Source: Amphiura filiformis (taxonomy: Eukaryota > Echinodermata > Ophiuroidea > Amphilepidida > Amphiuridae). From it: a DNA stretch of 64,000 nucleotides. Below the pieces are notes generated by a model. It was given only the letters and a program-made list of their open reading frames with translations. It searched no databases and was not told where the DNA came from. Position 1 is the stretch's first letter, and each line of letters opens with the position of its first letter. Below are positions 1-10,035 of this stretch, in pieces. Position numbers and translations under genes: made by a program. The DNA lies in assembly GCF_039555335.1 (NCBI RefSeq), contig NC_092646.1:32370880-32434879 (forward strand), given 5' to 3'.

Positions 1-866
1 AATTAACGCTCAAAATAATTCTAGCACATCGTTTTTGTAAGACATTGAGTTTGTGTACATCATTTTCATATCGACCAAACCATACAACACAGCAATAGTC
101 AAAACAGGGTTGAATCAATGACTTGTACAAGATATTAAGAGTGTTACTATCAAGAAATGTGATCAGACGTCTTAAAAGAGATATTTTACAGAACAATTTC
201 TGAATAACACAATTTACTTGCTTATGCCACAGTAATTCATCATCAATTAAAACACCTAAACATTTAGCCTTGTTAACTCTCTCTAGTTTACAACCATTAA
301 CAATTACTGAAAAAGAATCTTCATCCATTTTACGTAATCTTGCACTACTGCCTAATAACATTACTTTAGTCTTATTTGTATTGAGGAAAAGCTTGTTTTT
401 ATGCAGCCATTTAGTTATCGCCTCAAGATCCTCCGTAAGCTTATTTGACATAATGTTAACATCATTTTCATTGACATACAATGTAGTGTCATCAGCATAC
501 ATAGAAATCTTACCATGTTTTATTACTTTAGGCATATCATTGATAAAAATTATAAACAAAAGTGGGCCAAGGATACTGCCTTGTGGAACACCTGTATTAA
601 TGGGTAATGTATCTGAAACAACTCCGTTAAACGACACTCTTTGCATTCTGCCACTCAGATAGGATTTAAACCAATTGAGGGTGTTGTTTGATGCTCCAAT
701 ATCGTGAAGTTTATTAATCAGGATATCATGATTCACGGTATCGAACGCCTTCCTTAAATCAATAAGGGCCATGCCCGTCATTTTACCAGAATTGATATTA
801 GAGAGCCAGTCGTCCACCATAATTAGTGGTGTTGAACCATTATTGTTGTTTTGTAAAGCATGTCAT
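1..866 (-). pseudogene. Non-LTR retrotransposon (LINE) reverse transcriptase fragment
   Basis: Reading the minus strand gives an open frame that runs off the left edge of the window. It contains the RT palm motifs in order: LIDLRKAFDTVNH, GVPQGSILGPLLF, then the catalytic box MYADDTTL, followed by the thumb-like LNTNKTKVM and a KCLGVLIDD segment. This is the C-terminal half of the reverse transcriptase of an APE-type LINE (Jockey/CR1-like by general appearance; the clade is not certain). Upstream of about 866 the frame meets stops, so the copy is 5'-truncated or decayed. LINEs copy themselves by target-primed reverse transcription. This fragment lacks the endonuclease and the N-terminal RT and is not autonomous. 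An endonuclease fragment in the same orientation lies at 4745-5010 and could be part of the same interrupted element. Confidence 0.9.
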
Positions 867-1100
867 CAGAAATGAAATTTTCATTTTGAATGTATAGAGT
901 GTATAATCAATAAACTTAGCTTAAAACCATATAGACTCGTTATATTTTTGGTTATGTGCTTATTTAAGCGCCAAGCGGCAAGTTCGAGCAAAAGCTGGCG
1001 ACCAAATTATTTTTGTTAATTCGGGTATGCTGAATTCAAATATTTTGTCTGTTAAGCTATATTAGAACTCCATGGCCACCAAGAGGAGCTCCAAAACCAC
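867..1100. other. Unassigned spacer
   Basis: AT-rich sequence between the LINE fragment and the repeat hit by the Penelope-like element. No coding or structured signal was seen. Confidence 0.5.
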
Positions 1101-1165
1101 TGCAGGATTAAACAGTGGAAAAAATGAAACATGCTCCAAAGTTACTCAAAAACATGAAATTATTC
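1101..1165. repeat. Left half of a repeat split by the Penelope-like element
   Basis: It matches the first part of an uninterrupted copy at about 2961-3118 (shared words tgcaggatt, aacagtgga, acatgctccaaagtt, caaaaacatgaaattattc). Its last 12 bases, atgaaattattc (1154-1165), recur at 2696-2707 as a target-site duplication. Confidence 0.75.
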
Positions 1166-1289
1166 TAGAGACGAATTTCATAGTTCTAGTCCAATAAAAC
1201 AGCACTTACTGTGGACGTTTCGAAATCTGTCAGATTTCTTTATCAACACTGATGTTGTTGTGACGACCTCCTGTGTACAACTCGTTGTT
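1166..1289 (+). repeat. PLE inverted terminal repeat, left
   Basis: Nearly the reverse complement of 2545-2661. It contains the short palindrome GAAATCTGACAGATTTC, followed on the minus strand by GAAACGTC. See the finding on a hammerhead-like core. Confidence 0.85.
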
Positions 1290-1761
1290 GCCTAGCAACG
1301 CGGTTGCCAGTTGGTTTCTTCAGGAGATCGTCAAACACGTGAGTTAGGTTTTGCCCCTCGTATCTGTTCATGGTGGTACCCTGTTGTCTGATTTTGACTG
1401 CTTCTTTAATCCATCGTTTGTATTTGTCTGCCTCTTTGCCTAAAATCTTAGCTTCCTCCCAGTCAATGGTGTGGTCTTTCTCGAGAACATGGTCTGTGAT
1501 GGCTCATTTATTGGTAGCTGATTGAGATGCTTTTCTGTTTTCTCTCGTGCGAACATTAACACACGCCTTATCCGCCTCTGCCCTATGTTCTTCAAGACGC
1601 TTACCGAATTTACTCCCCGTCTCACCGACATAAGTTTCATTGCAATTCTTGCAAGGGCTAGAATAAACAACCTCTGTGGTGTTGAGCGGGTCCCTTTTAT
1701 CTTTAGGGTGCACAAGCATGTTTCTTAGGGTGCAATGAGGCGATACGCTCCGACACACCAT
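1290..1761 (-). pseudogene. PLE GIY-YIG endonuclease domain (decayed)
   Basis: The minus-strand translation shows a cysteine pair and GIY-YIG-like core, VVYSSPCKNCNETYVGETG, followed by KFGKRLEEH. It then continues with ITDHVLEKDHTIDWEEAK and RWIKEAVKIR, the usual C-terminal segment of PLE proteins. An in-frame TGA at about 1504 separates the core from the ITDHV part. In PLEs this domain nicks target DNA to prime reverse transcription. The stop shows that the copy is dead, although the downstream frame is still recognisable to about 1290. Confidence 0.88.
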
Positions 1762-1853
1762 CTACTTAGGTGATGACGACAAGGCCTTTCGACTTGGTGG
1801 TTTCATTCTTCTTATTGCCTTCTTCTTCTGCTTTGGTGTATCCATCTGTTGTT

Positions 1854-2565
1854 TCACTTTCTCAAACTCCAAGAAGGATAGCCGCAGTTACTAAGCGCTT
1901 TTTGATGGTGACTTCCTCTTCTTCCTTGTCTCGATCTTATTTTTCCTATCCAAGAGCGTGCGAACAACACCCAATTTCTGGTGTAGCGGATGGTGAGAGC
2001 TGAAATTAAGGTACTGGTCGGTGTGGGTGGCTTTCCGATATACCAGTAACTTGATTGTGCCATCGTCGCGTCTAACTATTAAAGTGTCAAAGTATCAAAT
2101 GGTATCTTTCCATCTTTTTCCTACTCATAAGTGAATTTGGTGGAGTTGGTATCATTAATTTGATTAAGATATTCTGTAAGCGGTGGTACTGCTTCCTTAT
2201 TAACAACCTCCAGAATGTCATCGACGTAGCGTTTCCACATCTTGGGTTTACACGCTAGGAGGGGCTGTGGCAATAGCAGACTCTTTCAAGAATTCCATAT
2301 AAATATTGGCCGCTAGCGGAGAGACAGGGCTGCCCATTGCCGCACCAAATAGCTGCCTGTAAATCCTGTCTCTAAAGGTAAAATAAGTGGTCGATAATAT
2401 AAAGTCCAGCAATTCTACCACATCGTCAACAGCTAAGCTGAACCCTTGCAACTTATTGTAGTCTTTCAAAGCACCTTTACCTAATCTCTCTCTAACAATT
2501 TCCAACACTTTGTGGATAGCGGTACAGGTGCTGTAAAGAGTTGTAACAACGAGTTGTATATACAA
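1854..2565 (-). pseudogene. Penelope-type reverse transcriptase (decayed)
   Basis: The best-preserved stretch (2248-2565) reads LGKGALKDYNKLQGFSLAVD and GAAMGSPVSPLAANIYMEF, the PLE RT signature. Just beyond it the catalytic box WKRYVDDIL is encoded at about 2208-2234. Further downstream, fragments in shifted frames read KPTHTDQYLNFSSHHPLHQK and LGVVRTLLDR, the conserved PLE RT thumb. The frame shifts show decay. The N-terminal RT is missing, because the element begins near 2690. The domain copies the element's RNA at a nicked target in the nucleus. Confidence 0.88.
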
Positions 2566-2661
2566 AGTAGGTCGTCAGTGTTGATAAAGAAATCTGACAG
2601 ATTTCGAAACTTCCACAGTAAGTGCTGTTTTATTGGACTAGAACTATGAAATACGTCTCTA
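2545..2661 (+). repeat. PLE inverted terminal repeat, right
   Basis: Nearly the reverse complement of 1166-1289. It carries the same GAAATCTGACAGATTTC hairpin, followed by GAAACTTCC. Differences from the left copy are single bases plus a short indel near 2560. Confidence 0.85.
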
Positions 2662-2695
2662 TTTTCAATAACAGTCCTGATGAACATATTCAGTC

Positions 2696-2802
2696 ATGAA
2701 ATTATTCATCTGGGTATATTAAGGATCATAAAAATGTAACAGGTCACATGTGCGCGAAGGACATTATATAGTTACCAAGTTATGAAGTTATTTTAGCTTA
2801 CC
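2696..2802. repeat. Right half of the PLE-split repeat
   Basis: It resumes the repeat interrupted at 1165 (gaaattattc, tctgggtatatta, gtgcgcgaaggacatta, taccaagttatgaagt). It matches about 3022-3118 of the intact copy. Confidence 0.75.
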
Positions 2803-2960
2803 AAAATTCATACGCACGGCTTCGGTTTTTAGTCAATATTCGCCCTACCATATTGCAACTTTCAGCTTCGAGGGCGCACTGCCATTTTAAGGTGTTTACG
2901 GTTCAGTGCGTTAAAACAAGAAATGCACATCGTATATGTATCTCTTGAAACCTGAAGGTA

Positions 2961-3118
2961 CTACAGGATTGAACAGTGGACAAATTTAAACATGCTCCAA
3001 AGTTTAAGTTATTCAAAAACATGAAATTATTCGTCTGGGCATATTAATGATCATAAAAATGTAACATATCACATGTGCGCGAAGGACATTACATAGTTAC
3101 CAAGTTATGAAGTTTATT
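2961..3118. repeat. Uninterrupted copy of the PLE target repeat
   Basis: It contains both halves found at 1101-1165 and 2696-2802 joined without an insertion, so it serves as a natural empty site. Confidence 0.75.
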
Positions 3119-3849
3119 TTTACCGGGAAAATCTTTGCCCCTATAGAATCATCACCGCAAAATGACTTACACCTGTTACTTTGATGACAGACAAAAAGAA
3201 TTTACATGGACACATTTTAACCGTGACTAATTCCCCAAGCAACTTAGACCAAAAGCGAGGCTTCATCTTTAACGCCGTACTGTAAGCGCTTGTTGGGAAT
3301 TTTATACTTGATATACTAGGATGATTATTATAATCTTGGTATGAGGGTCATTCAATACGTTCTACCTCCACTTTTATAACCTTGGTTCTGTAAATGGTAG
3401 CTTCTTCAAACTTGGCGTGATTATAAACTCATCACAAGAAATAAGCTCCCCTCTCAACATTTGTCATATGATCGTTAGGTAAAACGTTTGACCAATAAAG
3501 CTAACTTAGAAATCATTATATGACTGTTTTCTAAGTGTTGTGTGAAAAATGAAAGATGTCCATGACTTGATGTCTGAATGAGCACAAATGGACGACAAAA
3601 ACTGCCCTATTCAAAAGTCACAAAAGTTGATTCATGGCTTGTTACTAATGAAATAACACATGTGGTTGAGTGCAGTTTAAAATCCCAGTAAGTGAACATT
3701 TACTCTAATAAAAGTACAGTGACTATGTTGAAGTGCATTTCCGGTTCGATCGCTATGACATCGATGAGTCTCTTGAAACATCAACACGTGATAGACGGCT
3801 AGTATATGAGTTGGATAGAAAGGTTAGCGGGTCTTTTGGTGAATCTCGA
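3119..3849. other. Unassigned intergenic DNA
   Basis: No credible coding frame, RNA gene or repeat boundary was recognised. Confidence 0.5.
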
Positions 3850-3850
3850 T

Positions 3851-3942
<92 letters not shown>

Positions 3943-3944
3943 TC
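3850..3944. repeat. (TTTC)n microsatellite
   Basis: About 23 uninterrupted TTTC units. Open frames across it are artefacts of the repeat. Confidence 0.98.
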
Positions 3945-4744
3945 GTTCGTTTGACGTCATGAAATGAAATGTGCCCGCTTTGAAAGAATGGACTGTAAAC
4001 CCTCTCAATGCACAGAACGTGAACTGTTGTTGTTCTGAGTAAAAAAACTCTGAATCAAGTATTACAAATTTAATGGTTTTTCAACATCATAAGAAATATT
4101 TGGACTAAAAAATAAAAAATACTTTGAGCCTGGAATTTGAGCGTGATCAATATTGTATTTATTGTGCAAATAAACAATTTCAATGGGCCGGTATCTAACC
4201 TTTTGTTGGCCATTGAAGGTCGCGCATTTATACATGAATAAACATGAAAAGAGCTCTTGGCTCATGTGTTATCTGAACATAGGGGAACGGTGGGTAATCC
4301 CACTCTTGATATTGGTATAGTTTATTCTATCTTACGTTGTTTTAATGTGTAGCAAAGGTGTTCGGGATTAACCAACTGTCCCCAATAGTGTCCTCTTTAT
4401 TTACTTACGTCATTCAGCCCCGTACAGGAAGGACCCGTGCGAGCCCGAACTTTACCAACACAATTTTTTTCTTTTTCAGGAGAAATACGCATAAAAAATT
4501 GCAACGAGCGTCAACTTGTAATGTAATAATTATTCCCTTCGAATGGAGTTAAACTTGATTGATTGATTTCCATTTCCATGTATCAATGCTTGGGTTTCCT
4601 TCAACATGTTCAATTTTGTTTTTATATCTATTATAGAAATTCATAGGCCTAATAACTGCATATGCATATTTCGCACCCTCGGTTCAATAAAACCGTTTAT
4701 ATGTAGTTCGCCGTAGGATATTTTATTTGTATAATTTCCAGTCT
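3945..4744. other. Unassigned intergenic DNA
   Basis: AT-rich with no convincing gene. A short (TTGA)3 run at about 4557-4567 could be the tail of an old LINE, but nothing upstream of it confirms this. Confidence 0.45.
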
Positions 4745-5010
4745 ATTTTGAATCCCCTCCCTCCCCCACCAACCAAAGTTGGAGCAAACGAATAGCATTT
4801 GGTATACAACATTGAATAAGGGGAGCGGGGAGAGTCATTGAAGTGTGGATGTGTTGCGATCGTTCCTGAAGATCGTAAAGTCACTAAGATAGAGGCACTC
4901 GGCAGATGGGAGTCCAGCCACGTTTCAGTGATGCCAACAATCTGGAAACCACGTGCGAACACAAAGGTTTGTAGGTCTAAAAGCTTATTTTTTATGCTGC
5001 GGGCATTCAA
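4745..5010 (-). pseudogene. LINE apurinic-type endonuclease, N-terminal fragment
   Basis: The minus-strand translation begins LNARSIKNKLLDLQTFV and continues RGFQIVGITETWLDSHLP. This is the first block of the APE-like endonuclease of CR1/Jockey-type LINEs, with NARS and the catalytic-site TETWL box. The similarity fades after about 60 residues, so most of the endonuclease and all of the RT are missing here. Immediately upstream in transcription order, but shifted by one base, is a 2A-like peptide (5081-5143). The element cuts target DNA to start target-primed reverse transcription; this copy cannot. Confidence 0.85.
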
Positions 5011-5080
5011 AAGAAGACCACGGGGAGACGCGTGATGTTTCCTTACAATTTGTAGTATCAGATATAGGTAAGCCTAAATC

Positions 5081-5143
5081 TGGTCCGGGATTAAGTTCTA
5101 CATCTCCTGACAGGAGGAGTATTTTTGAAAGGAGGCAACATGA
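5081..5143 (-). other. 2A-like ribosome-skipping peptide of a LINE
   Basis: The minus strand encodes SCCLLSKILLL followed by SGDVELNPGP. The end matches the 2A consensus D(V/I)ExNPGP exactly and is preceded by the usual leucine-rich stretch. 2A peptides make the ribosome skip the last Gly-Pro bond. They are reported at the N-terminal side of APE-type LINEs in sea urchins and other animals. Here the peptide lies about 70 bases before the LNARS start of the endonuclease, as expected, but the two are one base out of frame. A stop codon directly precedes the peptide, so no intact reading frame remains. Confidence 0.85.
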
Positions 5144-5404
5144 TTAGTACAATACATTGTTTGATGACCACAATATTTGTCATTATTAAAAGATAAAGAG
5201 CTGTGGTGTTTATGTTGTAAGCTGGAATGGCCTTGCCAGTGGTGAGCATGGTGCAAAATTCTGCAGGGAGTTAAGCTTAGGCTTCAAGGTGTTAACTAAC
5301 CCGAATCATAGACAGTGATGAAATTCAGTCTGATAATGGATGTGACCAACCACAAAAGCAGCAGATGATTGAAACAGTTCTTATTTTCCATCCTGCCTGC
5401 TTTA

Positions 5405-6491
5405 AGGGGGTACTACACCCCTGGCCAATTTTGTGCCTATTTTTGCATTTTTCTCAAAAATTATAGCACATTGGCGACAAGTAAGATATGTATATTATAG
5501 GAGCAAGGACTACAACTACTGCACTGAAAATTCAGCAACTCAACATCATGCAGTTATTGTTAACTACATGTATGCACACAACACAGGGGCACTCATAATA
5601 GGCAATTGAACCCTACTGGTAGCGCTGTGTTGTAGCTATAGGAGATGAACTAGTTAGCGTCATATATAAAAAAGTATAAAAGCTATGATTTTAGTACTTT
5701 GTCTATGTTTCAATTACTTATTCTTTTCAAAATATCTGAATTGTCAACCCGGTACAAGCTTTAATAACGGGGGACCATACATTTGTATGAAAAAGAAATA
5801 TACCATCTATATCTAAACTCCCGTGTTATTCCAATGCACATTATGCTTCACCGGGCCGCCCTGGCTTGGTCACATATGCAAGAGGGGTGTCACGAAACCG
5901 CAATAGGTACAATTTAGTAGTTTCTGTCAATCAAGTATGGTTTATTCTCTACATGTCAATCTTTAAATCATTAGCATAGTCCTTATAATACCGGTGGATC
6001 GCCTTGATGAGTAAATGACAGCAAACCAGTGAAAAATACCCCAAAACTCAGTCAGTAGAGCTCCGCCCGTACAGTCAATAGAGTCATTATCGATTGGATT
6101 AGTCGACCGTAGCGAACAATGCGATCGCTCATTGGATTAATATTATCACGTGGTAATAAATTTGCGTTGGGCAATCGACTACTATAATGGTTTAGTACTG
6201 CATATGTCGGTTTAATCTTCACTAAGCGGGTTTATGGCTGGAAAGGTCACGGTGAATTTGCCGTGGACATAAGTGCACCACGAAGCAAGTAGTTATTGAT
6301 TTATTGATCAAATATTGGTTTTCCCTCATTTTTGACTGCAACTCCACAACTGTTGTCTGTGCTGAAATAAAATTTCCAGTGCAGTAGTTGTAGTCCTTGC
6401 CCATATAATATCATACTTGTCCCCAATGCGCTATAATTTTTGAGAAAAATGCAAAAATAGGCACAAAATTGGGCAGGGGTGTAGTTCCCCT
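5405..6491. mobile_element. TA-flanked MITE (AGGGGGTACTACACCC family) carrying a nested repeat
   Basis: Inverted arms of about 140 bp (5405-5545 and 6345-6491) start AGGGGGTACTACACCC and end GGGTGTAGTTCCCCT. TA is present on both sides (5403-5404 and 6492-6493). The arms are related to the complete 350-bp element at 58000-58349. The middle (5544-6117) matches 30356-30936, so another repeat probably inserted into this MITE. Confidence 0.85.
5544..6117. repeat. Dispersed repeat, copy 1
   Basis: About 575 bp matching 30356-30936 in the same orientation (shared: acacaacacaggggcactca, tactggtagcgctgtgttgt, cattatcgattggattagtc, gaccgtagcg). No coding capacity was recognised. Confidence 0.85.
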
Positions 6492-6740
6492 TAAAGCAAC
6501 TTCAGGTGTCGGTTGAAGGGCCCAGAAGGTTGTCAAATAGCACCACTCTCACCAGCTCATCTGTTCTGTTGATTGGCAACCCGAGGGGTCGGTGGGTCAA
6601 ATCCCGGGGCAGGGAAAAAACTTTTCATTTCATCTTCTTCCTTCCTTCTTTCAAAAAACTTAGGCAAATAGCAGGTTGGGAGTTAGGATTAAATAAAACG
6701 TTTTAAAAAGAAAAACAGTACAGAAACTTTCAAATATGCA
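6492..6740. other. Unassigned spacer
   Basis: Short AT-rich spacer. No feature recognised. Confidence 0.4.
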
Positions 6741-7028
6741 ATATTCTCTCGCTCGCATTATATATCTATATACCATTTTGAGGTATTTAGCATGTGCAGG
6801 GGGGGGGGGGCAAAGACTTTTTGGCAGGACGAGAGGGGTGAAGGCAAGCAATTATTGGAAGGACTAGAGGGGTGAAGACATTTTTGCACAGTCCTTTACG
6901 GCTACAAAATTTATTGGTATTCAAGCATTGCTACCATTGCTGGTGCTAGAGTTTCTATTTTCCATCGCCTTTGATTTTCCACAACTCCATAACTTTATTA
7001 ACTGACACAATGCATCAATATAAAATAA

Positions 7029-7047
<19 letters not shown>
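6741..7047. repeat. Paralogous repeat, copy without MITE
   Basis: It matches 13455-13474 plus 14666-15085 in the same orientation (tagcatgtgcagg, ggcaggacgagagg, attggaaggactagaggggt, acaatgcatcaatataaaat). The junction gctcgcattatatatctata (6751-6770) is the unoccupied form of the site filled by the MITE at 13475-14665. Confidence 0.85.

Positions 7048-7062
<15 letters not shown>
7032..7062. repeat. (TA)n(TG)n microsatellite
   Basis: A tatata run passes directly into 10 or more TG units. Confidence 0.95.
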
Positions 7063-7095
7063 CTATATGCACGAATGGAAATACCCATCCGATCG

Positions 7096-7140
7096 TCTAC
7101 CCAGGGTTAGGTTACCCAGGGTAACCTTACCCTGGGTAGA
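7096..7140. repeat. Triplicated palindromic motif, copy 1
   Basis: Repeats of tctacccaggg and ccctgggtaga around ggttaccc form a 45-bp palindrome. The same unit occurs at 13270-13314 next to the same gatcg and gatgggtatttcc flank, in inverted orientation. Confidence 0.8.
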
Positions 7141-7286
7141 CTCTATATTACTTTGTAAAAATCTGGATTTATATCCGTGTGCTGTTACTAACCATGCTAA
7201 CATAGACAGGGTATAAGACGTATGACTTCTTGCCAACGTGTATGTCTATGAAAAATATACGCCTATGAACATTAAACATTATCGAT

Positions 7287-7403
7287 AAAGATAAAGGAAG
7301 AATAAAGTAAATATATACAAGTACCGGGTACTTATAGAAAGTTGATATATACTTTCTATAACCCGGTACTTGTATATATTTACTTTATTCTTCCTTTATC
7401 TTT
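7287..7403. repeat. Perfect-type foldback hairpin
   Basis: Two arms of about 53 bp (7287-7342 and 7351-7403), nearly exact reverse complements, enclose 8 bp. The arms run from aaagataaaggaagaataaa to the mirror-image tttattcttcctttatcttt. Confidence 0.9.
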
Positions 7404-7759
7404 TTAATTTCTTAATATCTTTCTAATATTCCAAACACCGGCCAAACCCCATCTCTCCTTACTCTTTATTCTGAACTTATCATGGTTATGGATTAATAAA
7501 ACTGGACATATTAAATTGTAAATACCAACTTGGACTACCAACTTGGATGTACCAAGGCCATGTCCACGTTACGGACGTTCCGTGCTGTGTAAACACTGGG
7601 AACGCTGCTAATGTCATACTCATGGACTGGTCATGCTGGTCGGGGGTTTCCTACACAAACACCACCAAACATTAATGCTTTGACCCCGGTGTGGAATTAC
7701 ATCCAACGGGCGTGTCACGCTGCATGCATCAATACTGATATTGTATGTTCTTTTAATAC
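7404..7759. other. Unassigned intergenic DNA
   Basis: No supported feature seen. Confidence 0.4.
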
Positions 7760-8045
7760 AGGGCGCACCATTAGATTTCCAGGGGTGGCATGGGAGTTTT
7801 TTGAAGAAAAAAAACTTCGCCCACTAGTGAGACGAAAAAAAAAACTTTGCCCACTAGTGAGACGAAAAAAAAAATTTGCCTCACTGATGAGTAAAAAAAA
7901 ATTCCCCACCCAACTTTGTATAAAAACGAACATTAAAATCGAAAAAAAATAACTCCGCCGCCTTCGGCGGCGAAAAAAAAAATTGCTGCTATCGGAGGCG
8001 AAAAAAAAAATTCTGCCTGACCCATAGGGCCTGCACTTTGGCTCG
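7760..8045. repeat. Short repeat with internal A-rich minisatellite
   Basis: The outer parts match 12932-13003 in inverted orientation (gcgcaccattagat, ggcatgggagttt, ggcctgcactttggctcg). Here the centre has expanded into units of the type cactagtgagacgaaaaaaa (two good copies plus several degenerate ones, 7790-8015). Open frames on both strands follow from the low complexity. Confidence 0.75.
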
Positions 8046-8194
8046 ACATTTGAAAGGGGCGTGAATTCATTTTTGGATACGCCTTTATTATAATTAGGTA
8101 ATACTCGACTCACACACATTCCCTATATTAATATGTATATACATGTACCACATGTAGTCAATCTGTCTGCTTTATCTGTATTGTGCCGTTCTTA

Positions 8195-8849
8195 AGGGAT
8201 CTAAAATGAGCGTTTATTGCGTTTCGACAGTATTTTTTGTGCGACATGAGAGCACCTCAGACCTATCGAATTGCATTCTGAATACGAAGCATGTCTTTCT
8301 GATATCAAATAATTTTCATTTTTGAAAATCACAATATAATACAAATTTTATGACAAATTATAAAAATTTGATATTTTTCAAATTTTGATACATAACAGTC
8401 CTCAGTGAATTATATAAATCTAATGATATATTCTTAAAGTGTATGTAGCAGGGAGGAAAAGCCGACAGGTCAATTGAAAATTTTGACCTTTCATGTTGAA
8501 GAAATGAATTTTTCCCAAAAAGACCTTTTTTTTTTTGGTGTTTTGGGAAAAAAATCCATATCTTCAATACGAAAGGTCAAAATTTTCAATTGATCGTCGG
8601 CATTTCATCACACCTACATACACTTTAAGTATAAATCATCAGATTTATAAAGTTCACTTCAAGTACTGTTAAATATCAAAAATATAAATTTTAATGGTTT
8701 GCCATAAAATGTGTATTAAATTGCGAATTTCAAAAAATCAAAATTATTTGATATCAGAATGACATTCTTCGTATTCAGAATGCAATTCGATATGTCTGTG
8801 CTCTAATGTCCCAAAATAAATACCGTCCAAACGTTCATACCCCAACCCT
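8195..8849. mobile_element. TA-flanked long-arm foldback MITE
   Basis: A 655-bp near-complete palindrome. It starts AGGGATCTAAAATGAGCG, ends in CCCT and is flanked by TA. The two halves share attcgta/ttcagaatgcaattcga, gatatcaaat and aaaattttgac in mirror order. A half copy lies at 11443-11681 and a remnant at about 43561-43620. Confidence 0.88.
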
Positions 8850-8967
8850 TAAGCAAATACAGTAGTTAAACACGATTTCATCAAACATTATAACAATAGC
8901 TCTTTTACAGTGTGCAATCATCCCGGGCAATAATTGGGCAATAATAGAGGATGTGCGTGAAATTATT

Positions 8968-9045
8968 GATTGGCTCCATACAAAGGAATTGAACCGGTGT
9001 CCTTCACCGTAATCATGGCACAATGCAGTGCATTCAATCAAACGT
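8968..9045 (-). repeat. tRNA-derived SINE head, copy 1
   Basis: On the minus strand it reads GGTGAAGGACACCGGTTCAA. The B-box-like GGTTCAATTCC is followed by tttgt. The same unit recurs at 12566-12650, 35981-36065 and (opposite strand) 54362-54428. It is not a canonical tRNA. Confidence 0.6.
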
Positions 9046-9204
9046 TGTCGTCAACCTATTTGATCGTATTTGTGCATTTGTTATGTGTGTGAGACGAGCT
9101 GTCGCGGTAGATTGCAATAGCTTGTAATCATGCTTTTGTTGAATGAATTTGAGTACTCCGCCATATTTACGGTATGATACGTCATAATCTAGGTGATTAT
9201 TTGC

Positions 9205-9935
9205 ATTGGATGTCTTGAATACGCTGGCGAGGTTGTGTAATAATCGGATTAATGCTATAACAGTAGGTGAATACAAGTTTTGAATATATCGTGTTGCAAA
9301 GCCCCATTCAGTGATCCCAGCGAAAGTGAAAAAAAAAATCAAATTGTTACTTTTATAAAAAATTTTAATGAAAAAAATTGGCACAAAACCCAAGAAAACG
9401 GCAGTATTGACGAAGTTGAAGCCCCATTCAAATACAAGTAGCTAATTTATATATACTGTCAGTGGGCCTATATAAATTACAGATTCACGTAAATGCATTA
9501 TTTTTGTCTTAAATAGGCCTACACGGCTTAGGGCTGAACCACTAGCAGAAGACACCAACTTGATGTTTTATGACCTTTGACATTCTTTTGTGGCGAGTGA
9601 CATGGTCAGTTCAATTCACGCCGAGTGTCCTTGACAGGTTTAACTCTGCTTCGGTGGTCATGAAAGAATTCAAAAGATAACCTCTGCCCCAACAATCCCA
9701 AGCAATTGTCTGAAACTGCTCTTCGGATGATGTATCATAAGAACTCAGTCGTCAGATGATGATAGTCATATAATGACCAAAAGATTATTACTGACTATAT
9801 CATTGCAGACTGAGTTCCGCAGTCTTGTACAAAATCTGAATTTTGATGATTTTTACGATCGTCCGGATGAAAAAAAATCACCGAATGGGCCGTTAGTTCC
9901 CCCTCTCCTTACACTGGCAATATGGATCAAAGAAA
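9205..9935. repeat. Long inverted repeat, left arm
   Basis: Reverse-complement match to 11745-12515: cagtgatcccagcgaaagtg, cagtattgacgaagttgaag, gataacctctgccccaa and gtccttgacaggttt all recur inverted. Parts also occur at 54060-54180. No coding function seen. Confidence 0.85.
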
Positions 9936-10010
9936 AAAAAAAAAAAAAGAAAGAAAACAAGAAAAAAAAAAGAAAAGAAACAATAAAAGAAAAACAAATA
10001 TGAAAAGTTC
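9936..10010. repeat. A-rich simple sequence
   Basis: Runs of A with G interruptions (aaaaaaaagaaagaaaac type). Confidence 0.9.
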
Positions 10011-10035
10011 GAACAATATTTGGTTTATAAAATTA

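Larger units (their letters stand above)
1166..2695 (-). mobile_element. Degenerate Penelope-like element (PLE)
   Basis: A 1.5-kb element lies between two copies of atgaaattattc (1154-1165 and 2696-2707), which look like a 12-bp target-site duplication. Its ends are inverted repeats of about 120 bp (1166-1289 and 2545-2661). Inside, on the minus strand, are a Penelope-type reverse transcriptase followed by a GIY-YIG endonuclease, the diagnostic domain order of PLEs. The coding frames contain at least one in-frame stop and frameshifts, so this copy is inactive. It interrupted an older repeat whose intact copy lies just downstream at 2961-3118. Confidence 0.88.

Noticed and set aside
270..662. 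130-residue plus-strand frame
   Set aside because: Antisense shadow of the minus-strand LINE reverse transcriptase.
3733..4008. Frames of poly-(FLSF) and poly-(KKER)
   Set aside because: Produced by the (TTTC)n microsatellite.
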